The notes under the pieces were generated by a model. It did not search any database and was not told where the DNA came from. It saw only the letters and a list, made by a program, of their open reading frames with translations. DNA of 64,000 bases from NCBI GenBank assembly GCA_016000265.1, contig JAECRL010000017.1, positions 1 to 64,000 of the forward strand. The letters run 5' to 3'. Both the position numbers and the translations under genes were made by a program. This DNA comes from Burkholderiales bacterium. Lineage in GTDB: Bacteria; Pseudomonadota; Gammaproteobacteria; Burkholderiales; Burkholderiaceae_C. This document shows, one piece after another, positions 7,882-17,567 of this stretch. The stretch's first letter is position 1. Each line of letters begins with the position of its first letter.

Positions 7882-8303
7882 GCCCCGTCACGATCTACCA
7901 CAACCCGAAGTGCGGCACGTCCCGCAACACCCTGGCCCTGATCCGCAACGCGGGGGTGGAGCCGACCATCGTGCACTACCTGGAGACGCCGCCCACGCGC
8001 GACGAGCTGGTGGCGCTGATCGCCGCCTGCGGCCTGCCGGTGCGCGAGGTGCTGCGCAGCAAGGGCGAGCTGTTCGACGAGCTGCGGCTGGCCGATGCGA
8101 CGTGGACGGACGCGCAGCTCATCGACTTCATGGTTCAGCACCCCATCCTGATCAACCGGCCCATCGTGGTGACCGAGCGCGCCACGCGCCTGTGTCGCCC
8201 CTCGGAGCAGGTGCTCGACATCCTGGTCCAGCCGCAGCAAGGTCCCTTCACCAAGGAAGACGGCGAAGTGGTCATCGATGCGCAGGGGCGCAGACGGACC
8301 TGA
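7878..8303 (+). CDS. arsC: Arsenate reductase ArsC, glutaredoxin-dependent type
   Basis: This 141-residue protein of the ArsC/Spx thioredoxin fold starts MSPVTIYHNPKCGTSRNTL, with catalytic C12 followed by the CGTSRNT loop. The block HPILINRPIVVT holds the cis-proline and an arginine of the arsenate site. This is the R773-plasmid type, which uses glutathione and glutaredoxin, unlike the two phosphatase-type reductases upstream. Its ATG overlaps the aqpS stop. A glutathione supply gene (gshA) occurs in the same window at 59352. Three arsenate reductases from two unrelated folds therefore share this operon. Confidence 0.93.
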   Translation: MSPVTIYHNPKCGTSRNTLALIRNAGVEPTIVHYLETPPTRDELVALIAACGLPVREVLRSKGELFDELRLADATWTDAQLIDFMVQHPILINRPIVVTERATRLCRPSEQVLDILVQPQQGPFTKEDGEVVIDAQGRRRT

Positions 8304-8353
8304 GCTCGGTTCGCGGGCACCATGGCTTCACACACCACATCAGGGGCACGTCC

Positions 8354-8470
8354 ATGAAGATCCAGGTCCTGGGTTCGGGTTGCAGCAAGTGCCGCATCAC
8401 GATCGAGCAGATCGAGCGCGTGGCGCTGGAGCGCGGTGTCGCCGTCGAGATCGCGTCCTGGTTGAGCTGA
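8354..8470 (+). pseudogene. Truncated thioredoxin-like small protein (MTH895/TM0996 family)
   Basis: The frame encodes 38 residues beginning MKIQVLGSGCSKCRITIEQ. The CSKC redox motif (C10, C13) and first helix match the small thioredoxin-like proteins of about 75-80 residues often found in ars operons. The sequence diverges after VAVEIA and stops, so the second half, including the cis-proline sheet, is missing. No continuation is visible in other frames before arsA. The gene is probably inactivated by a 3' deletion, leaving the CxxC-bearing N-terminus. A functional 38-residue peptide is possible but unlikely. Confidence 0.7.
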
Positions 8471-8518
8471 CCGACCCCCCGATCACGTTTTGCCCTCCAC
8501 CCGCACGGGAGTTGCGCC

Positions 8519-10294
8519 ATGAGCCTGCTGAGTCACCCCACACGCTTTCTTTTCTTCACGGGCAAGGGCGGGGTCGGCAAGACCTCCTTGTCCACCGCCA
8601 CGGCCATCGGGCTGGCCGACGCCGGCAAGCGCGTGCTGCTGGTCAGCACCGATGCGGCCTCCAACCTCGATGAGATGCTGGGTGTGGCCCTGAGCAACCA
8701 GCCGGTGGCGGTGCCCGGAGCCCCGGGTCTGTCGGTGCTCAACATCGACCCGGACGCGGCCGCCCAGGCCTACCGCCAGCGCGTCATCGCGCAGATGGGC
8801 ACGCAGGCCAGCGAGGTCGAGCGCGAGCAGGTGCGCGAGCAGCTCTCGGGCGCGTGCACGACCGAGATCGCGTCCTTCGATGAGTTCGCTTCGCTGCTGG
8901 CCGATGCCGGTGCGGGCTGGGACCACGTCGTCTTCGACACCGCCCCCACCGGCCACACCCTGCGCCTGCTCAGCCTGCCCCAGGCCTGGAGCGGCTTCTT
9001 GCAGGGCAACGACCGCGGGGCCTCCTGCCTGGGGCCGCACTCCGGCTTGAAGATGCAGGAAAGCCGCTTCAACGCGGCGCTGCAGGCCCTGTCCAACCCC
9101 GAGCTGACCACCGTGGTGCTGGTGGCGCGAGCCGAGCGCGGTGCGCTGGCCGAGGCCGCCCGCACGTCGCAGGAGTTGCAGGGGCTGGGCCTGTGCAGCC
9201 AGCAGCTGGTCGTCAACGGCGTGTTCCATGCGCAGGACCCGGCGGACGCCGTGGCCCGCGCGTTCGAGCAGGTCGGGCAAGACGCGCTGGCCGACATGCC
9301 AGCCACCTTGCGGGCCTTGCCACAGCACCGCGTGCCCCTGCGGGCCTTCGACACGGTGGGCCTGCCGGCTTTGCGCGCCTTGTTGCAGGAGGGGGAGTCG
9401 CCCGCCGGGGACGCGCGCCCGGCGCCCCTCGAGCCCCTCGAGGTCGACACCTCGGCGCTGCAGGGCCTGCGCCACCTGGGCGCCCTGGTTGACGAGTTGT
9501 CGGCCGCGGGCAAGGGCCTGATCATGGTGATGGGCAAGGGCGGGGTGGGCAAGACCACGGTGGCCGCGGCGCTGGCCGTGGGGCTGGTTCAGCGCGGGCA
9601 CGCGGTGCACCTGAGCACCACCGACCCGGCCGCGCACCTGGCCATGACCCTGGAGGGCGAGTTGCCCGGCTTGAGCGTGGGGCGCATCGACCCCAAGGTG
9701 GAGACGCAGCGCTACATCGACAAGGTCATGGCGACCAAGGGCCGAGACCTCAGCGAGGCCGAGCGTGCGCTCATGCTGGAGGACCTGCAGTCACCGTGCA
9801 CGGAAGAGGTCGCGGTCTTCCATGCGTTTTCACGCGTGGTGTCGCAAGCCCGCAGCGCCTTCGTGGTGCTGGACACGGCCCCCACCGGGCACTCGCTGCT
9901 GCTGATGGACGCCACCGGCGCCTACCACCGGCAGATGACGCGCGAGTTCGAAGGGCCGGCGGCCACGCACATCGTCACGCCGCTGATGAGGCTGCAGGAT
10001 GGGCAGCACACGCGCATCATCCTGGTCACCTTGCCCGAGGTCACGCCGGTGTCGCAGGCCGCGGCCTTGCAGGACGACTTGCGGCGCGCGGGCATCGAGC
10101 CGCACGCCTGGGTGGTCAACAAGTCCATTCTGGCGGCGGGCACGCGTGACCCGCTGCTGCGCGCCCGGCTTGAGGGCGAGCGCCGTCAGATCGAGCGCAT
10201 GGCCGCGGGCCTGGCGCGGGGCACCTGTGTCATCCCGTGGATGCCCGAGCCGCCGGTGGGCATCGAGGCCCTGCAGCGGCTGCTGGACAGCTGA
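8519..10294 (+). CDS. arsA: ArsA arsenite-stimulated ATPase (two-domain)
   Basis: This 591-residue protein has two homologous ATPase halves, with deviant Walker A loops GKGGVGKT at 15-22 and 339-346 and signature DTAPTGHT loops in both halves. The three metalloid-binding cysteines are present: C113 (GACTTEI), C170 (CLGPHSG) and C427 (SPCTEEV), matching C113, C172 and C422 of R773 ArsA. ArsA normally docks on the ArsB pump and receives arsenite from the chaperone ArsD. Neither arsB, acr3 nor arsD is in this operon or elsewhere in the window, so its membrane partner must lie elsewhere or be absent. It ends four bases from the convergent HD-GYP-like gene. Confidence 0.96.
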   Translation: MSLLSHPTRFLFFTGKGGVGKTSLSTATAIGLADAGKRVLLVSTDAASNLDEMLGVALSNQPVAVPGAPGLSVLNIDPDAAAQAYRQRVIAQMGTQASEVEREQVREQLSGACTTEIASFDEFASLLADAGAGWDHVVFDTAPTGHTLRLLSLPQAWSGFLQGNDRGASCLGPHSGLKMQESRFNAALQALSNPELTTVVLVARAERGALAEAARTSQELQGLGLCSQQLVVNGVFHAQDPADAVARAFEQVGQDALADMPATLRALPQHRVPLRAFDTVGLPALRALLQEGESPAGDARPAPLEPLEVDTSALQGLRHLGALVDELSAAGKGLIMVMGKGGVGKTTVAAALAVGLVQRGHAVHLSTTDPAAHLAMTLEGELPGLSVGRIDPKVETQRYIDKVMATKGRDLSEAERALMLEDLQSPCTEEVAVFHAFSRVVSQARSAFVVLDTAPTGHSLLLMDATGAYHRQMTREFEGPAATHIVTPLMRLQDGQHTRIILVTLPEVTPVSQAAALQDDLRRAGIEPHAWVVNKSILAAGTRDPLLRARLEGERRQIERMAAGLARGTCVIPWMPEPPVGIEALQRLLDS

Positions 10295-10298
10295 GAGC

Positions 10299-11573
10299 TC
10301 AGGCCACCTCGGCCAGGGCCTCGTGGGTGAGGCCTTGCCAGAGCTGGGCGATTTCTTCGGCCTCTTGAGGCTGCCAGGCGTCGTCCAGCCAGCACGAGAT
10401 GCGCTCCAGCGAGCGCACGCGGTGGCTGATTTCCTGGCACGCCAGGTGCAGCTCGTGCAGGTGTTCGCCGGCCAGGTGCCGCGGCGCCCACAGACCGAGT
10501 GCGTCGCAGGCCCGCATGAGTTGCTCCAGGATCGGGGTGACGAGGCGGGCGGTGCCGCTGACCTTGGCGGACGTGGAGCTGGCGGCCAGCACCCACGCCT
10601 CGCGCAAAGCCGACTGGATGCCGTGTTTGAGGCGCTGGGCGTGGTCCCAGACCTGCGCGGCGTCGGGGCAGGGGGCCATGCGGCCGTGACCCTGGTGGCG
10701 GCGCGCGGCCTGGCTGGCGAAGGACACCGCGGTGGTGTCGAACTCGCCGGGGATGATGCGCACGGCCAGGCTGGCGTGTTCCCAGCTGTCGGGGTTGCCC
10801 GAGGCCAGCACCCCCAGGAAGGTTTCCATGGCGCTGAGGCGGCAGCCCAGCCAGGACAGGTAGCGCGCCCGCGAGGGGTAGCCCAGGCCGTTGCCGCGCT
10901 CGTGGTGCTCGCCCACGGCGCGGCTGAGCTCGCGTGGGTAGTCGGTCTGGCGCTGCAGCAGCAGCTCGCCCACTTTGGGGTGCACGACGATGTGCCGCCA
11001 GGCCACCGGCGTCAGGCTGCGCTCGGCCATCAGGTAGTCGGGCTGGATGTAGAGCTCACCGAGGTCGTGCAACAGGCCGCCGAGCATGCTGATGCGCTGC
11101 TGGTAGCGGTCGCCCCCGGCGTGCAAGGCCATGGCCCCGGCCACCAGCATGCCTTGAACGGCGTGGTCGAAGGCGCCGGGCAGGCCGCTGCGGGCGGCCG
11201 TCAGCAGGAGCTGGGCCACGGGGTGCAGGGGCAGGCGGGGGATGTCGCTGAGCAGGTCCGTGGCCCAGGGGCCCACGGCGCTGTGCAGCGCGGTGTCGCT
11301 GTCGACGAGGCAGCGCGCGTGCTCGCTGAGGTCGGCGTGGGTCACGCCATTGGCCGCCCGCAGGCAGGACTCCAGCGGCTGGCGGAGCTTGCGCTCCAGC
11401 AGCCTTTGCTGCAGCGCCTGTGACACGGGTTGGTTGCGGGGCCAGAGCTTGGTCCCGTTTTCGTCGACGATGTCCTCCTGCGCCACGATCTCGCAGTGCT
11501 CGCTGGCCCGCATGATCGATGACAGCGCATGCGGGTTGGCAAAGTCGGTGGGGGTCTGGGTCGCCTGTTGCAT
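10299..11573 (-). CDS. HD-GYP-like domain protein (putative c-di-GMP phosphodiesterase or degenerate effector)
   Basis: With the ATG at 11573 the protein is 424 residues. LLHDLGEL (HD at 169-170) and HHERGNGLGYP (223-233) are the two hallmarks of HD-GYP domains, which hydrolyse cyclic di-GMP. The usual HHExxDGxGYP has Asn here in place of Asp, and the usual Lys after HD (HDxGK) is Glu, so activity may be reduced or lost. The N-terminal 120 residues show no recognised sensor. A GTG at 11663, in frame, would add 30 residues and sits only about 29 bases after the predicted sigma54 transcription start; neither candidate has a clear ribosome binding site. The promoter arrangement predicts activation by the divergent EBP gene. 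Confidence 0.8.
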   Translation of the reverse strand: MQQATQTPTDFANPHALSSIMRASEHCEIVAQEDIVDENGTKLWPRNQPVSQALQQRLLERKLRQPLESCLRAANGVTHADLSEHARCLVDSDTALHSAVGPWATDLLSDIPRLPLHPVAQLLLTAARSGLPGAFDHAVQGMLVAGAMALHAGGDRYQQRISMLGGLLHDLGELYIQPDYLMAERSLTPVAWRHIVVHPKVGELLLQRQTDYPRELSRAVGEHHERGNGLGYPSRARYLSWLGCRLSAMETFLGVLASGNPDSWEHASLAVRIIPGEFDTTAVSFASQAARRHQGHGRMAPCPDAAQVWDHAQRLKHGIQSALREAWVLAASSTSAKVSGTARLVTPILEQLMRACDALGLWAPRHLAGEHLHELHLACQEISHRVRSLERISCWLDDAWQPQEAEEIAQLWQGLTHEALAEVA

Positions 11574-11703
11574 GGTGTTTGACAGCGTCCTGTTCCGCAG
11601 CGCGATGTCCCTGAGCAGGTGCCTTGTTGTGTTGATCGACTTCCTCGCAGCGCTCGCGCTCACACGCTGCGGATGGTTCGATCGGCGTTGTGACTGTTAC
11701 ACC

Positions 11704-11718
11704 GCAACACGCGTGCCA
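11704..11718 (-). promoter_or_regulatory. Sigma54 (RpoN) promoter for the HD-GYP-like gene
   Basis: Read on the minus strand, the bases TGGCACG (11712-11718), four spacer bases and TTGC (11704-11707) reproduce the -24/-12 consensus TGGCACG-N4-TTGC without a mismatch. The invariant GG and GC doublets have the correct spacing. The start of transcription would fall near 11692, directing RNA leftward into the HD-GYP-like gene. A sigma54-dependent activator is encoded divergently 130 bases away. Confidence 0.8.
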
Positions 11719-11771
11719 CCCCCTTTTTTGCCCCTCCAGGTCCCTGAACCCTGGTTTTTCGGCCAAAAGCA

Positions 11772-11810
11772 TGGACGAAATCGTCCAAATCTCACTTTCA
11801 AGGTGGACGA
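11772..11810. promoter_or_regulatory. Candidate upstream activating sequence for the sigma54 activator
   Basis: TGGACGA (11772-11778), AA, and TCGTCCA (11781-11787) form a perfect palindrome. A third copy of the half-site TGGACGA lies at 11804-11810, 32 bases (three helical turns) from the first. Measured from the sigma54 start site near 11692 these sites centre at about -88 and -115, the usual position for enhancer-binding proteins. Being 40-80 bases before the EBP start codon, they may also mediate autoregulation. Confidence 0.65.
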
Positions 11811-11849
11811 GATGGGTAAGATCTCGCATGAATCTGTTTCACCCCCTCA

Positions 11850-14130
<2,281 letters not shown>

Positions 14131-14132
<2 letters not shown>

Positions 14133-14174
14133 CGCTCCTGTCAACGCGGCCCGCATCGGGCCAGGGAGAGCGTC
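14131..14174 (+). promoter_or_regulatory. Intergenic hairpin around the ribosome binding site of the DUF917 gene
   Basis: GACGCTC (14131-14137) pairs with GAGCGTC (14168-14174), and within it GGCCCG (14148-14153) pairs with CGGGCC (14157-14162) around a three-base loop. The fold spans the whole gap from the EBP stop to the ATG at 14175. It partly covers the AGGGAG ribosome binding site (14163-14168). Ribosomes finishing the EBP gene would open it, suggesting translational coupling. Confidence 0.5.
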
Positions 14175-15407
14175 ATGGCGTCTGTGCTTCAACGTGCCGA
14201 TCTGGAGCCCTTGCTCCTGGGCGGCTGTTTCTTCGGCAGCGGGGGCGGCGGCACGGTGGTGTCGGCGCGCGGGCTGGTGTCCCACTTCGAGGTGGGCGAC
14301 TACTACCCCACTGACCGCGTCCGGGTGGTCTCGGTCGACGAGGCCACGCAGGGCGACTCGGTCATGGTGGCCTACATGGGCTCGCCCGAGGCCATCGACG
14401 GGGCCGCTTACCCCGAGGGGCCCGTGCGTGCGGTGCAGCAGATTCAGGCGCGCCTGGCCGAGCAGGGTCGCAAGCTGGCTTACGTGGTGCCGCCGGAAAG
14501 CGGCGCGCTGGGTTTCACCGTGGCCTGCCTGGTGGCGGCCAAGCTGGGCCTGGCCGTGGTCGATGGCGACGGGGCCGGGCGCGCGGTGCCCTCTCTGCCG
14601 ATGCTGACCTTCGCCTCCCGCCACGTGGACCCGCGCCCCGCCGTGCTGGTCAGCCAGGACGGCCTGGCCGTGGAGCTGGACGTGACCCCGGCGCAAGGCC
14701 AGGGCGGCGACCGCCGACACCAGGAGGACGTCTCCGTCATCGTCGAGCAGATGATGCGCCCCATCGTGGCGGCGCCCGAGTTCAAGCAGTTCGGGGGCCT
14801 GGCCATGTGGGTGATGACGCCCGAGGTGCTGCGCCACGCCTTGCCCATCACCGGGACCTTGCAGCGCGCGCTGGACTTCGGTCGCGCGGTGCAGTCCGGT
14901 GAGCTGCGCACGGCCGGCGACGCCATGGCCTTCTTGTCCGAGCGCTTCGGCGTGAGGGCCCACGCCTTGTTCGACCCCGCCGAGCTGGCCGGGGCGGCGG
15001 TGGACACCAGCGGGGGCTTCGACCTGGGCACGGTCACGGTCCGCGCCGGACGCCACACCGCCGAGGTGCTCTACCAGAACGAGTCCCTGCTGGCGTGGTC
15101 GGATGCGGTGCCGCACCCGCTGTGCATGGCGCCCGACGGCATCTGCTGGTTCTTCGAGGGCCCGGGCGACGCCGTGGCCTCCAACGGCGACCTGGTTCAG
15201 CCAGACGGCAGCCTGAGCCCGGCCTACCGGGGCCGCCGCGTGACCCTGCTGGGCCTGGTGGCCAACCCGCTGCTGCGCGAGCGCGGCGGGCTGATCCTCG
15301 ACAGCTTCATGCAGCAGGTCAACACCCTGGGCTACCGCGGGCCGTACGTGCCGGTGGAGCAGCTGGTCCAGGCATCCGAGCACGCTCGCAAGGAGGCGTC
15401 GGCATGA
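14175..15407 (+). CDS. DUF917 family protein (S-methyl thiohydantoin desulfurase-like)
   Basis: This 410-residue cytoplasmic protein begins with the glycine-rich loop GGCFFGSGGGG near residue 16, followed by blocks such as VVDGDGAGRAVPSLPMLTF, characteristic of the DUF917 family (also called S-methyl thiohydantoin desulfurase, related to one half of hydantoinase HyuA-type proteins). Members often sit beside Asp/Glu racemases or hydantoinases, as here, where the next gene overlaps by ATGA. The substrate is not known; processing of a hydantoin or related cyclic amide is plausible. It lies 42 bases after the sigma54 activator gene on the same strand and is probably cotranscribed with it. Confidence 0.8.
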   Translation: MASVLQRADLEPLLLGGCFFGSGGGGTVVSARGLVSHFEVGDYYPTDRVRVVSVDEATQGDSVMVAYMGSPEAIDGAAYPEGPVRAVQQIQARLAEQGRKLAYVVPPESGALGFTVACLVAAKLGLAVVDGDGAGRAVPSLPMLTFASRHVDPRPAVLVSQDGLAVELDVTPAQGQGGDRRHQEDVSVIVEQMMRPIVAAPEFKQFGGLAMWVMTPEVLRHALPITGTLQRALDFGRAVQSGELRTAGDAMAFLSERFGVRAHALFDPAELAGAAVDTSGGFDLGTVTVRAGRHTAEVLYQNESLLAWSDAVPHPLCMAPDGICWFFEGPGDAVASNGDLVQPDGSLSPAYRGRRVTLLGLVANPLLRERGGLILDSFMQQVNTLGYRGPYVPVEQLVQASEHARKEASA

Positions 15408-16144
15408 ACGCGCCCACCGCTTCGCGCCGCTTGCGCATCGCCATCATCGCGCCGGTCAACACCAGCCAGTTCAACGACCTGCTGCTGCAGGCCGTGACCC
15501 CCGTCATCCCGCCCGACGTGGACGTGGAGGTGCGCAACCTCACGCAAGGCCACGACTGCATCCAGAGCCGCCTGGACTGGCTGCACAACGGCTACCCCGT
15601 CGTCCAGCTGGCCCAGGCCCTGCAGGACGAGGGCTTCGATGGCATCTGGTTGAGCGACTTCGACATGTGCGGCGTGGAGGCCGCGCGCGAGGTGATCGAC
15701 ATCCCCATCATCGGCGGCTTCCCGACCTCGGCCTTCACGGCGCTGGGGCTGTGCCAGCGCTTTGGCATCCTGACGATTTTGCCCAGCACGCTGGCCATGC
15801 AGCAGGGCCATGTGCTGACCTACGGGCAGCAGGACAACTTCGCGGGCATCGCGCCCATCGACTGCCCGGTGGACCAGCTCGCCAACGTGGACGTGGTGGT
15901 GGCCAAGTCCTTTCCTGTGGCGCTCGGGCTGATCGAGCAACGCGGCGCTCAGGCCTTGCTGCTGGGCTGCACCGGCTTCGTGGGCGTGGCCGAGAGGCTC
16001 TCGGTGCTGCTCAGCGAGGCCTTGCAGGCCCACGTGCCCGTCATCGATCCCAACCAGGCGGGCTTCAGCTTCCTGGTCTCGCTGGTGCGCATGGGGTTGA
16101 GGCCCAGCCGGCTTTGCTACAGCCAGGTGTCGCTGTCCTCGTGA
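15404..16144 (+). CDS. Asp/Glu/hydantoin racemase family protein
   Basis: This 246-residue protein has the two-cysteine active-site arrangement of cofactor-independent racemases: C89 in DFDMCGVEA and C189 in LLLGCTGF. Hydantoin racemase, aspartate and glutamate racemases and arylmalonate decarboxylase share this fold; keeping both cysteines argues for a racemase rather than a decarboxylase. The start overlaps the stop of the DUF917 gene (ATGA), so the two products are made together and may act on the same compound. No hydantoinase, carbamoylase or transporter accompanies them, so the pathway is undefined. Confidence 0.82.
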   Translation: MNAPTASRRLRIAIIAPVNTSQFNDLLLQAVTPVIPPDVDVEVRNLTQGHDCIQSRLDWLHNGYPVVQLAQALQDEGFDGIWLSDFDMCGVEAAREVIDIPIIGGFPTSAFTALGLCQRFGILTILPSTLAMQQGHVLTYGQQDNFAGIAPIDCPVDQLANVDVVVAKSFPVALGLIEQRGAQALLLGCTGFVGVAERLSVLLSEALQAHVPVIDPNQAGFSFLVSLVRMGLRPSRLCYSQVSLSS

Positions 16145-16153
16145 GCCGGTGGG

Positions 16154-16179
16154 GATCGGGAGCCGATCGGTCCCCGATC
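16154..16179. terminator. Hairpin between convergent racemase and benK genes
   Basis: GATCGGG (16154-16160) and CCCGATC (16173-16179) form a perfect 7-bp stem around a 12-base loop in the 46-base gap between two convergent stop codons. There is no T-tract on either side, so intrinsic termination is uncertain, but the position is right for a bidirectional termination or RNA-stabilising stem. Confidence 0.4.
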
Positions 16180-16190
16180 TCGCCCTGATT

Positions 16191-17531
16191 TCAGGCGCTC
16201 GCCGGGCTGAGCTGCGCCTCGGCCTGCTTGCGGGCCTCCTGGCGCATGCTGAAGACGCCCATGGCCACGCAGGCCACCGCACCGGGGATGGCGAAGGCCA
16301 GGAAGTTGGCCGTCAGCGGCAGGTCGGCGGCCATCAGCGCACCGCCCAGCAGCGGGCCCACGATGGCGCCGTTGCGCCCGATGCCCGAGGCCCAGCCCAG
16401 GCCGGTCGAGCGGATGGCCATGTCGTAGAACTGCGCGCCCAGGGCGTAGAGCAGGATCTGCGAGCCGATGGTGGTGGCGCCTGCGATGGCGATCAGGGTG
16501 TAGAGCACGCCGGTGGGGCTCTTGAAGCCCAGCAGGCTGATGGACACGGCGGCGATGGCGAAGAACACCATCAGCACGCGGGGCAGGTTGAGCTTGTCGC
16601 CCAGCCAGCCGCCACCCACCGCACCGAAGATGGCGCCGAAGTTCAGCACCAGCAGGAAGCTCAGCGAGGAGCCCAGTCCGTAGCCTGCCTTGTTCATGAG
16701 CTTGGGCAGCCACGAGGCCAGCGCGTAGACCATCAGCAGGCAGCCGAAGAAGGCGACCCACAGCATCACGGTCTGCAGGGCGCGGCCGTCGCGAAAGAGT
16801 TGCAGCACCGAGCCGCCCGCCGCCTTGGCGGAGGCCATGCTCAGCTGTTCATCGGCCTTCAGCGCGAAGCCGGGTTGCACGCGGGCCAGCATGGCGGTGG
16901 CTTCTTCGTGGCGGCCTTCGCGGACCATGAAGCCGACCGACTCGGGCAGCTGTCGCATGATGATGGGCAGCAGCAGCAGGGGGATGCCGGCCACGAAGAA
17001 CACCGACTGCCAGCCATGAGATGGCAGCAGCACCATGCCCAGGCCGGCCGACAGCATGCCGCCCACCGAGTAGCCGCTGAACATGATGGCCACCAGCGTG
17101 GAGCGGATCTTCTTGGGTGCGTACTCGCTCATGAGGGCGACCACATTGGGCATGACGCCGCCAATCCCCAGGCCCGCGATGAAGCGGCAGACGCCGAACT
17201 CGGTGGGGTTGCGGGCAAAGCCGTTGAGCACGGTGAAGCCGCTGAAGAGCACCACGCACATCGTGATCGCTTTCTTGCGCCCGATCTTGTCGGACAGCGG
17301 CCCGAAGATCATGGCGCCAGCCATCATGCCGAACAGGGCGTAGCTGCCCAAAGCGCCGGCCTGGATGGGCGTGAGGTTCCACTCCTTCATCAGCACGGGC
17401 AGGACCACGCCGTAGATGACGAGGTCGTAGCCGTCGAAGATGATGATCAGGGCGCACCAGAACAACACCTTCCAGTGGAAGGGGTTGAACTTGGCTTCGT
17501 CGATGAGCTTGTTGGCGTCAACTGTTTTCAT
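16191..17531 (-). CDS. benK: BenK-like benzoate:H+ symporter (MFS, AAHS family)
   Basis: This 446-residue transporter has twelve predicted helices. The AAHS hallmark DGYD in the first helix (IIIFDGYDLVIYG) and the loop 2-3 motif GPLSDKIGRKK are both present; these are required in PcaK and BenK for proton-coupled uptake of aromatic acids. It is the last gene of the leftward cat-ben operon, 36 bases after the porin. Together they give an outer-membrane and inner-membrane entry route for benzoate. A second, unrelated benzoate transporter (BenE) lies in the neighbouring pca operon. Confidence 0.9.
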   Translation of the reverse strand: MKTVDANKLIDEAKFNPFHWKVLFWCALIIIFDGYDLVIYGVVLPVLMKEWNLTPIQAGALGSYALFGMMAGAMIFGPLSDKIGRKKAITMCVVLFSGFTVLNGFARNPTEFGVCRFIAGLGIGGVMPNVVALMSEYAPKKIRSTLVAIMFSGYSVGGMLSAGLGMVLLPSHGWQSVFFVAGIPLLLLPIIMRQLPESVGFMVREGRHEEATAMLARVQPGFALKADEQLSMASAKAAGGSVLQLFRDGRALQTVMLWVAFFGCLLMVYALASWLPKLMNKAGYGLGSSLSFLLVLNFGAIFGAVGGGWLGDKLNLPRVLMVFFAIAAVSISLLGFKSPTGVLYTLIAIAGATTIGSQILLYALGAQFYDMAIRSTGLGWASGIGRNGAIVGPLLGGALMAADLPLTANFLAFAIPGAVACVAMGVFSMRQEARKQAEAQLSPASA

Positions 17532-17567
17532 GGAGACCTCGGTTCAGCAGGTGGAAGGAGGGGCGGC

